The notes beneath the pieces were generated by a model, which did not search any database, was not told the origin of the DNA, and saw nothing but the letters and a program-made list of their open reading frames with translations. Both the position numbers and the translations under genes were made by a program. This document shows positions 47,145 through 53,925 of a DNA stretch of 64,000 nt, one piece after another (positions within the stretch are counted from its first letter, which is position 1; the number at the start of each line of letters is the position of its first letter). Source of the DNA: CAIKLP01 sp965279595 (GTDB lineage: Bacteria; Bacteroidota; Bacteroidia; Sphingobacteriales; Sphingobacteriaceae); NCBI GenBank assembly GCA_965279595.1, contig OZ257246.1, forward strand, positions 1,860,001-1,924,000, read 5' to 3'.

Positions 47145-48737
47145 TTAATAAACTATCAATTTTTCAACTACCGTTTGATTATTTGTATTGGCTTTTATGA
47201 AATAAACGCCCTTATTTAAAATTTCAAATTCAATATTATATTCCCCAACTAGTTGTATTTTATTATTAATAACATCTTTTATCTTTTTACCAAGAATGTC
47301 ATAGACTTCTACATTTATTTTAGAATTAATAAGTAAATCATATTTAATGTTAACATTTGAATTTGTTGGATTAGGATAGATTAAAAAGTTATTAAAGTAA
47401 TCTTCTTCAATACCTGTAGACCCACTACATCCATTGCAAGGAACAGAAATGGTTATACAAACTGGTTGACTATTCCCACACTTCAAACATGGAGTATATG
47501 TTCCAGAAGTTTGATAGGTAACAATTGGATTTGGATTTATTGTTGAAGTATTTCCATTCCCAAAGTCCCAAATAAAATTGCTACAAGCTGAATCTTTCCT
47601 ACTAAAACTCACCGTCATATTATTTATGGTATAATTAAAACCATTATCAACAATTTTATTCTCTTTATGTTTATATAATTGAAATATCGAACCTTGAGCA
47701 TCTCTCACAAAGAATTTCCCCAATAAACCATCTTTTAATAAGTATATTTTATCTATATTAATAACATCATAGTATGCTGAAAAAATAACTTTATTTTGAT
47801 TGTTTTTATTTATGAACACATAATTTGTATCTAGTCCAAACAATGCAGTTGAAGCAAGTGAACAATACAATTCATCTTTTTTATTAGATTGTATATTGAT
47901 AAAATATTTTCCAGATTTATGAATTTTGAAATTACGTAAACTCAGATTTGAGTTATATAAATTAAACACCTTATATTTAGTTGTATCATTAAATTCTATT
48001 GAGTAAGCATAAACATAACCTGAATCTGTGTTATACATCGCAAACTGATACAGATATTCTTTATCATTTGGTATGCTATCATTAATTACCCAATTGTTAC
48101 TATTTAAAGTGAAAAGAAAAGTTTTATTATCGACGATACGATTCAATAGTAATTTTCCATTACTAGAATTTGTAAAATATGAATCTTGGAATTTATAGTC
48201 TTGAATGTTTTGGAAAGTAGTTAAATTTAACTTAACCCATGAATTATTTTGGTAAAAGTAGGTCTCTTCTAATTTATCTGAAGTATATGCATAATACGTG
48301 TTACCTACTTTTTTGAAATTATAAAATACTCCGCGATCTGAGATTTCCAAAACCATGGATTTTTTCCATGTATTATTAGCGTAATTAAATATTGCTACTG
48401 TATCAGAACCATTATTTTTGAATGTATACCCAATACACCAAAATTGCCCATCAGTAGTTTTTAACGGATAATTTAATTGATAGTCTGAAGACAATAATGA
48501 AGAATGTTGTGTCCAAGTAGTTCCATCAAATTGATAAATATTGTTATCATTATTACCCATTGATAATTGTGAGCTTCTTGTTGAAGTCATCCCTTCGTTT
48601 AATGAGTTAAAAAAGGGGAATGTTACTTTATATGGTACGGGAATATCCCCTATTTTTTGCATTTGAGATTGCCCAAAAGTAACAGTAATACTGAAATTTA
48701 TTAATATTGTAAAGGCGATTAGTTTTTTTATTTTCAT
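47145..48737 (-). CDS. T9SS-secreted hypothetical protein with PKD-like domain
   Basis: 530 residues. Signal peptide (LIAFTILINFSITVTFGQ). The first ~350 residues are beta-rich and contain propeller-like repeats (DGQFWCIGYTFKNNG, FQDSYFTNSSNGKLL). Residues ~365-430 form a PKD-type domain (SNFIWDFGNGNTSTINPNP, TYTPCLKC). A short CNGCSGSTG hinge leads to a T9SS type A domain (FLIYPNPTNSNVNIKY, ending VEKLIVY). Function unknown; it is exported. Confidence 0.85.
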   Translation of the reverse strand: MKIKKLIAFTILINFSITVTFGQSQMQKIGDIPVPYKVTFPFFNSLNEGMTSTRSSQLSMGNNDNNIYQFDGTTWTQHSSLLSSDYQLNYPLKTTDGQFWCIGYTFKNNGSDTVAIFNYANNTWKKSMVLEISDRGVFYNFKKVGNTYYAYTSDKLEETYFYQNNSWVKLNLTTFQNIQDYKFQDSYFTNSSNGKLLLNRIVDNKTFLFTLNSNNWVINDSIPNDKEYLYQFAMYNTDSGYVYAYSIEFNDTTKYKVFNLYNSNLSLRNFKIHKSGKYFINIQSNKKDELYCSLASTALFGLDTNYVFINKNNQNKVIFSAYYDVINIDKIYLLKDGLLGKFFVRDAQGSIFQLYKHKENKIVDNGFNYTINNMTVSFSRKDSACSNFIWDFGNGNTSTINPNPIVTYQTSGTYTPCLKCGNSQPVCITISVPCNGCSGSTGIEEDYFNNFLIYPNPTNSNVNIKYDLLINSKINVEVYDILGKKIKDVINNKIQLVGEYNIEFEILNKGVYFIKANTNNQTVVEKLIVY

Positions 48738-48980
48738 ATTAGGTATAAATTTCTAAACAATATAATTATAAATATTTAGGTTTCAAATTTCCTATACTAG
48801 CAATATTTACAAAACTTTTAATTCAACCCTTTGCAAAAGTAGATTGTGTTGAAATTAACTTTTCATTCATGTTTTGAAAATGAAGCTACTTCGATTCAAA
48901 TCTCCCAAAACCAAGAAATTATTGAAACTATTAAAATTGGAAGTTAAGTGCAAATTGCCCTCAACAAATCTTACCATCAA

Positions 48981-49000
48981 AATTGCCACAAATGGCAATT
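48981..49000. repeat. Inverted repeat AATTGCCA/TGGCAATT
   Basis: An 8-bp perfect stem with a CAAA loop in the gene-free stretch 48738-50175. It is followed on the plus strand by a T-rich run. No flanking transcript is visible, so its role is uncertain. Confidence 0.5.
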
Positions 49001-49150
49001 GCTCGATTTTATTTTTGATTTTCAATATCCCTGCTTGATTTTCCATTTTCTTTAATTTTATTTTTTAAAAATTTGTTGAATTCAAATGTCAGTTCGAACG
49101 ACAAACCAAAAGTAGAATCGAAAAACTAGATTTCAAAAGCGCATAGCCGA

Positions 49151-49210
49151 ATTGTACACTTTTGTACGCTTTTGTACCAAATTGTACACTTTTGTCCACT
49201 TTTGTCCGGT
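49151..49210 (+). repeat. 10-bp tandem repeat (TTGTACRCTT type, 6 units)
   Basis: Six consecutive 10-bp units with the core TTGTAC or TTGTCC at 49151, 49161, 49171, 49181, 49191 and 49201. No stop-free gene explains it; the chance ORFs crossing it are artefacts. Confidence 0.85.
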
Positions 49211-49291
49211 ACAACTTCCCAAGAAAACCGCCATTCCGCATTGCAAACAAAGTTTTTTTTTGATTTTAATTTTAATTCAGGCTTCAGCTCC

Positions 49292-49555
49292 CTCTTGGGC
49301 TCTCTTGGGCGGGTCTTGGGTGAGTCTTGGGCGAGCCTATGGAAAGTCTTGGGCAGGGTATGGGAAAGTCTTGGGTGAGGTATGGGCAAAGTACGGGTGA
49401 GGTACGGGCAAAGTACGGGCGAGGTACGGGTGAAGTACGGTAAATGTACGGGTGAGGTACGGGAAATGTATGGGCAAGGTATGGGCGAAGTATGGGAAAG
49501 GTATGGGAAATATATGGGCGAGGTATGGGAAATGTATGGGAAAGGTATAGGAAAT
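49292..49555 (+). repeat. 11-bp tandem minisatellite (GTAYGGGNRAN, ~24 units)
   Basis: A G-rich array in an AT-rich genome: units such as GTACGGGTGAG, GTACGGGCAAA and GTATGGGAAAT repeat with an 11-bp period for 264 bp; early units carry CTTGGG in place of TACGGG. Because 11 is not a multiple of 3, all frames in both strands lack stops, which explains the overlapping chance ORFs. Periodicity close to a helical turn puts GGG on one face. Confidence 0.9.
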
Positions 49556-49559
49556 CGAT

Positions 49560-50175
49560 TGCGCATCTGGGGAGCGTCAAAACGATTTTATTAAATTTCA
49601 AATTTTTGAATGGGTAGAATTTTATTTGTTCTCAATTTTTTTAAATGATTTTTATATCGCAAAATTTTATAAATTATCGTGGTTTTAATTTGTGAAAAAA
49701 TTAAATCATTTTCAATTAATTGATGCTATTATTTTTTGAATTTTGTAGAAGTAGAGGAGTGTTTAAAATGTGATTTTGTATTGTAAAATTTTCAAAATAT
49801 TTGATTGAAATTTTGCAAAAATTATCTGCTTAAATTTTTTTGATGAATGTTATAAAACATTTATTAAAGTTGGATTTGAAAGAATTTTAGTCTTAGTATT
49901 GTGTTACGAAATTATCAAAACTTTTGTTGAAATAATTTGTAAAATAAACTATGTAATTGTCTCTGAAAATATTTTACTTTATATTAAATTATAGTTGTCT
50001 TTTTTTAATTAGTTAAATATTTTTAAGTAGCACAAATTTTTGAAAAATTTTGATTCTGAAATTTGCAAAAATTGAGTTAATTAAAATCAATTATATATGC
50101 CACTTTTTGAAAATACAGCAACCCTTACAAAAATGCTTGCAGGAACTGAAGATGTGCCTCCTTCTCTTTTTTTAT
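49560..50175. other. Gene-free AT-rich spacer upstream of efp
   Basis: I see no gene here. It consists of short A/T-rich stretches with repeated CAAAATTTT/AAATTTTGCAAAA words. Near 50047-50071 a 23-bp stretch (TTTTGATTCTGAAATTTGC...) matches the core of the palindromic element at 50901, apart from one deleted base. Confidence 0.6.
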
Positions 50176-50183
50176 TACCTTTG
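50176..50183 (+). promoter_or_regulatory. Predicted -7 box TACCTTTG for efp
   Basis: TACCTTTG fits TAnnTTTG, 19 nt before the ATG at 50203. Confidence 0.6.
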
Positions 50184-50202
50184 ACGAATTATAAAAACTA
50201 AA

Positions 50203-50757
50203 ATGGCTACTACCTCAGAATTAAGTAAAAATTCCTTTATCCGCTATAACAATGAATTATTAAAGGTTATTGAATACGATCATATCACTCCTGGAAAAGG
50301 AAATGCAATTTATTCTTTAAAATGCAGAAACGTGGAAACAGGTAAACAAAGTGAGGTTCGCTTTCGTTCGGGAGAAAAAGTAGATATCATACGTGTAGAT
50401 GAGTATGAAATGCAATACCTCTATTCAGAAGGTGATTCACTTATTTGCATGAATCAGGAAACCTATGATCAAATTCCTGTTCCTAATAATATTTTCGGAG
50501 AAGCTATTCAGTTTTTAAAAGAAGGAATGATTTTAACTATTCGCTTTGATGATAATGAAAAACCTTTAGCTGGTGATCTACCTAAACATGTGGAATTAGA
50601 AGTTATTTATACAGAGACAGGTGTAAAAGGTAAACTATTTAAAATTGCTCAAGTAGAAGGCAATATTAATGTTCAAGTTCCATTGTTTGTTGAGATGGGT
50701 GATAAACTAAAAATTAGTACAGAAGAAGGGGAGTATGTAGAACGAATTATGAAATAA
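50203..50757 (+). CDS. efp: Elongation factor P
   Basis: 184 residues. Three beta-barrel domains: KOW-like N-terminal domain with the modifiable Lys32 in ITPGKGNA (equivalent to E. coli Lys34), central domain with YLYSEGDSLICMNQETYDQI, and C-terminal domain with VQVPLFVEMGDKLKISTEEGEYVERIMK-type signature. It relieves stalling at polyproline stretches in translation. It is slightly divergent at several usually conserved positions, so it could be a second EF-P paralogue; whether the genome has another cannot be seen here. It is followed by a long perfect palindrome. Confidence 0.93.
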   Translation: MATTSELSKNSFIRYNNELLKVIEYDHITPGKGNAIYSLKCRNVETGKQSEVRFRSGEKVDIIRVDEYEMQYLYSEGDSLICMNQETYDQIPVPNNIFGEAIQFLKEGMILTIRFDDNEKPLAGDLPKHVELEVIYTETGVKGKLFKIAQVEGNINVQVPLFVEMGDKLKISTEEGEYVERIMK

Positions 50758-50827
50758 ATTTTCGTTCGTAAATTGGTTTTAATACCCAGTTCCTGCAACC
50801 TGAATAGGGTAGGAGAATATTTTTTAA

Positions 50828-50860
50828 CTTTATATAAAAGCTACTAGCTTTTATATAAAG
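50828..50860. repeat. Perfect 33-bp inverted repeat
   Basis: CTTTATATAAAAGCTA - C - TAGCTTTTATATAAAG: a 16-bp stem with a 1-nt centre, 70 bp after the efp stop. It could be a bidirectional terminator for efp (no T-run follows) or a cruciform-forming element. Confidence 0.6.
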
Positions 50861-50896
50861 TAGGAGTTACCGCATTTTTCAATTGTGGTTTTTTAT

Positions 50897-50990
50897 CGCG
50901 AAAGTTTACAAAACTTTTGATTCTGCAAATTTGCAAAATATAAAGTTTTGTAAACTTTATCTATACTTACCACAAGTTGGAAACTTGCGG
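50897..50990 (+). repeat. Palindromic dispersed element, copy R1
   Basis: Core hairpin 50901-50958: arms AAAGTTTACAAAACTTT and its exact reverse complement AAAGTTTTGTAAACTTT, flanking a second palindrome TGCAAATTTGCA (50924-50935). It is followed by a smaller hairpin CCACAAGTT-GGA-AACTTGCGG (50970-50990). The same structure recurs in direct orientation at 53597. Confidence 0.85.
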
Positions 50991-51128
50991 CAACCCCTCC
51001 GAACATACTTGCGGCAACTGGAGGCAACCCCTCCGAACATACTTGCGGCAACTGGGGGCAACCTCTACGAACATACTTGCGGCAACAGGGGGGCAACACC
51101 TACGCATAGACTTACGGCAACTGGGTGC
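50983..51128 (+). repeat. 34-bp tandem array (~4 units) in element R1
   Basis: Units begin at 50983 (short, 24 bp), 51007, 51041, 51075 and 51110 with ACTTGCGGCAAC or variants, spaced 34, 34 and 35 bp. Each can fold a small hairpin, clearest in the unit at 51007: GGAGG-CAACC-CCTCC. No spacers vary between repeats as in a CRISPR; the whole unit repeats with degeneration. Confidence 0.85.
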
Positions 51129-51146
51129 CTTTTGTACCCAGTTTTT
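51119..51146 (+). terminator. Terminator-like hairpin closing the R1 array
   Basis: AACTGGGT / ACCCAGTT stem (8 bp, 9-nt loop) followed by TTTTTC on the plus strand. It abuts the stop codon of the convergent 433-aa gene. Confidence 0.65.
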
Positions 51147-52448
51147 CTATTCTTCATCTGGATATTCTTTTTCTGTCGCTTTAAATTCTTTATGCTTTGT
51201 AAACCACCCAAGTAATTCAACTTCTTTCTTTATTTGTAGCTCTTTCTCTTCTGAAAATGGCACAATGTCTTTCATTAATCCCATTTTAAATTGTTTGAAT
51301 TCGTTTGTAGTTGCAATTAAAATAATTGATTTACTCTTGTAATTGTTATAAACACAAAAACTGTCTAATGCAATTCCTAGAAGAGTGTTAACCATTTCTT
51401 CAGGCATTTCTTGTGGATAAAACGCAAATAAAATTCCAACTCCGTCAAAATCTGAATATCTTCTTGCGAGAAAATTCCCTTTTGCATCTTTATACGTATC
51501 GAAAAACTGCAAAAAGTTGTTTGAAATAAGCCTTCGATTAAATCTATTAAAGGACATTATTGAAGTCGCAAGTTCAACTGAATTTTCATTAAAATTCGTT
51601 AATATCTCTCTTTTTACAAGCTCATCAAGAAAGTAGCTGTTCTTATCTAATTCTCTTTTTCCTTTTACTTGGTCTCTTTGATTAAAATCATTCCAATTAC
51701 CATCTAATTGAACAAACATACCGTTGTATTCTTTCGATTGAATGTAATCTGGGAAAGTTCTTTTATTTTTTAAGTAATGAGCCAAAATATCGTGTTCGGT
51801 CCCCGAAATCAAAATGCTCTTTTTTTCATTCGGAATAAATTGCTTTTGTGCATATTCAAAAAACTGATGTGCGGTTTCAGAAGGGAAATCATCTTCTTCT
51901 CCAGGCAAAATAGTTACAGTTTTGTCAGCGAATAATTCTTCTCTTTTTTTTAGATATTCTAAGAAATCAGGGATTGTATCTAATTCTTGAACTATTGTAT
52001 GAAATGCTTCTTTGTCCAAAAGCGTTATAAATTTTTCGTCTTTGGTTTCTTGATTGAATGGATAAAATCGAACACCTTCACCAAGGTTGACAATTACTCT
52101 GTGTATGTTTTTAATTCTTTCCTTTGGAAACCTTTCAATCGATCTCTTTGGATGCTTAATAAAAATGTCTTTGTCACTACTTAGTAGTTTCCTTTCTGCT
52201 CCGTAAATTTGTTTTACTGCTTTTTCAATTGTCCGTCTGAAATATCTTGAATAAAAGTCTTTGAATTCATAGTTTTTGACAGAGATAATAATCAAATTTT
52301 CACCAAACAAAATTAACAAGTCACATATTTCTTTTTTGTCTCCATTTTCATCTTTGGGATTTGGATAACACCAATGCTTTATGAAAGAATTGAAAGCAAT
52401 TCCGGTCACAAACTCTTCTCCGATATTTCCTTTTTCCATAGAGTTCAT
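51147..52448 (-). CDS. PD-(D/E)XK nuclease-like protein
   Basis: 433 residues, soluble. The N-terminus GNIGEEFVTGIAFNSF followed by KEICDLLILFGENLIIISVKNY has the E...D...x-V-K layout of restriction-endonuclease-like folds; here the classic E/Q-x-K is S-V-K, so activity is uncertain. The C-terminal ~250 residues have no recognised domain; mixed alpha/beta. I recall hypothetical proteins of this type with a CDLL...F.DK core. The ATG at 52439 (M4) is an alternative start. It is last in a minus-strand run of three genes between palindromic elements R1 and R2. Confidence 0.5.
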   Translation of the reverse strand: MNSMEKGNIGEEFVTGIAFNSFIKHWCYPNPKDENGDKKEICDLLILFGENLIIISVKNYEFKDFYSRYFRRTIEKAVKQIYGAERKLLSSDKDIFIKHPKRSIERFPKERIKNIHRVIVNLGEGVRFYPFNQETKDEKFITLLDKEAFHTIVQELDTIPDFLEYLKKREELFADKTVTILPGEEDDFPSETAHQFFEYAQKQFIPNEKKSILISGTEHDILAHYLKNKRTFPDYIQSKEYNGMFVQLDGNWNDFNQRDQVKGKRELDKNSYFLDELVKREILTNFNENSVELATSIMSFNRFNRRLISNNFLQFFDTYKDAKGNFLARRYSDFDGVGILFAFYPQEMPEEMVNTLLGIALDSFCVYNNYKSKSIILIATTNEFKQFKMGLMKDIVPFSEEKELQIKKEVELLGWFTKHKEFKATEKEYPDEE

Positions 52449-52512
52449 TCGATTTGAAGGGTTTTCCTAAACTTGGCCATAATCTTTTATTAAGCAGCAG
52501 TTACATCCTGTT

Positions 52513-52902
52513 TTATTTATTGAGTGGTGGATATTCACCAAATTTTGCTGCATATTCTCTAAGTAATTCTTTTTCTCTGACACGAGGATTAACACAAACT
52601 TCGAAATCAAAATAAAGCAAATGGTCAGCGAGTGTTGCGCGAATGATGCTATTTGTCTTGTATTTCAGACCACCACTATGATTCGTTGTTCTTCCATTTT
52701 CCCGCGTAGTCGCTAATATGTTGTATATTCTCTTTTTTAAGTTTTGCTTATCTGTCTGGCCGATATATAGAGTTCCAGAAGTATCAACTCCCGCGAAGCG
52801 TTGAATCGTAATTCGATTACCGTTTGCATGTAATGCATAAAGTCTATACACACCTAATTGCTCAGGAATGTTTTGAAGACTATTTTTTATAAGATGCCAC
52901 AT
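52513..52902 (-). CDS. GIY-YIG-like nuclease domain protein
   Basis: 129 residues. The GIY-YIG core is seen as GVYRLYAL (GIY position) and GTLYIGQTDKQNLKKRI (YIG position, with the following basic helix). A later Arg/Glu-containing region (VNPRVREKELLREYAAKFGEYPPLNK) matches the C-terminal helix carrying the catalytic Glu and the final PPLN of short UvrC-like/UPF0213-like proteins. It could be an endonuclease of a mobile or defence type. It lies 11 nt from the GNAT gene and 64 nt from the nuclease-like gene. Confidence 0.72.
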   Translation of the reverse strand: MWHLIKNSLQNIPEQLGVYRLYALHANGNRITIQRFAGVDTSGTLYIGQTDKQNLKKRIYNILATTRENGRTTNHSGGLKYKTNSIIRATLADHLLYFDFEVCVNPRVREKELLREYAAKFGEYPPLNK

Positions 52903-52913
52903 ACTTATTAATG

Positions 52914-53450
52914 TTAGTCAAATCTGAGAAAAAGACCTAAGTAGTTTTCGTGAATTCCACTCTTCCAAGGCTTGCCAAAGTGCCTGAATCCATTCTTCTC
53001 AAGAATCTTTACCATCCCAGGATTGGCTGTAATTTCCGTTGAAGCCATTATGTTTCCTTCTTTAAACTCTTCTAATAATATCCTAGCAACATTTGAAGCA
53101 ATGCCTTTCCCTAAATATTCTTGGTCCGTATACATATATCCCAATTCCCATTCAAAAGATTTTTCAATATCCATTAAATCGGCTTTATCTTTATGAAAAT
53201 CTTCACTTGTCTTTGTTTTTATTCCTCCAATTGCAATTGGCTTTTTGTCTATTGATACTATGCAAATAAACTTACAACGGTCAGCTTTTTGTAAGAGATT
53301 ACCTTTTACTTTTCCCTGTCGATTCAAAAGGCCAGCGAAAACTGAGCGATGAAATTCTTGAAGGTTGATTCTATATATTATCTCGTATTTGAGGGTCATT
53401 TCAAATTGGTTATAACTTGTATATATGCGCCATAACTCTTCATCAATCAC
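52914..53450 (-). CDS. GNAT-family acetyltransferase
   Basis: 178 residues from a GTG start (MIDEELWRIYTSYNQFEMTL); in-frame stops lie nine codons upstream, and the ATG at residue 18 is an alternative. The GNAT fold is seen as IVSIDKKPIAIGGI (strand 2-3), ELGYMYTDQEYLGKGIASNVA (acetyl-CoA binding, Q-x-x-G-x-G) and STEITANPGMVKILEKNGF. Substrate unknown. It is the first gene of the three-gene run; its 5' end and promoter region are duplicated, degenerate, at 53712. Confidence 0.8.
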   Translation of the reverse strand: MIDEELWRIYTSYNQFEMTLKYEIIYRINLQEFHRSVFAGLLNRQGKVKGNLLQKADRCKFICIVSIDKKPIAIGGIKTKTSEDFHKDKADLMDIEKSFEWELGYMYTDQEYLGKGIASNVARILLEEFKEGNIMASTEITANPGMVKILEKNGFRHFGKPWKSGIHENYLGLFLRFD

Positions 53451-53596
53451 CCAGCCATTTGTTGGCTTGGCCTATTAATTTATGACACCAATATTTACCT
53501 AATAATAGTGAAAATTTTTAAATCATCAAACAGATTAAGTTCCAGCAAGGAGATTCGGATGGATTACCGGAGGTTGCAACCAGTGGTTTTGAAACT

Positions 53597-53700
53597 CGAA
53601 AGTTTACAAAACTTTTGGTCTTGCAATTTGCAAAATATAAAGTTAAATAAACTTTATCTAAACTTACCACAAGTTGGAAGCTTGCGGCAACTGGGGGTTA
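53597..53700 (+). repeat. Palindromic dispersed element, copy R2
   Basis: Same order as R1: AAAGTTTACAAAACTTT (53599-53615), TTGCAATTTGCAA core, a decayed right arm (AAAGTTAAATAAACTTT), then CCACAAGTTGGAAGCTTGCGG and one ACTGGGGG, with no tandem array. It lies 2.7 kb from R1 in direct orientation. Confidence 0.85.
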
Positions 53701-53711
53701 ATTTCACCTAA

Positions 53712-53830
53712 CTTGTATATAAGCGCCATAGCTCTTCCTCAATCCTCCACCTATTTGTTGTCTTGGACTAATATTTTATGGCACCAATATTTTACTAATA
53801 ATAGCGAAAATTATTTAATCATCAAACATA
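53712..53830 (-). pseudogene. Degenerate duplicate of the GNAT gene 5' region
   Basis: About 119 bp is clearly similar (roughly 85% by eye) to 53417-53534. In the minus frame it reads IEEELWRLYTS then stops, against IDEELWRIYTS in the GNAT gene. The next bases belong to element R2, so the rest of the gene is absent. Confidence 0.7.
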
Positions 53831-53925
53831 CTTACTGCAACTGGGAAATCATATACATTACTTATAATTTATTAAATTGCATTTATATATTAATGTTATG
53901 ATTTAAAGCCTAATTCAAATAAGAT

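Noticed and set aside
49126..49601. Several ORFs on both strands over the 11-bp array, with 11-residue repeats in their translation
   Set aside because: They arise because the array lacks stop codons in all six frames; no start context and coding in every frame at once.
50983..51128. CRISPR array
   Set aside because: The whole 34-bp unit repeats with drift and no variable spacers; no cas gene in the window.
50883..51342. Overlapping ORFs across element R1 on both strands
   Set aside because: They follow the repeat, not codon structure; frames continue into the antisense of the 433-aa gene.
50897..52448. Type III toxin-antitoxin locus
   Set aside because: The array and terminator fit an antitoxin RNA, but the adjacent protein is convergent, 433 residues, and not ToxN-like; kept only as a hypothesis.
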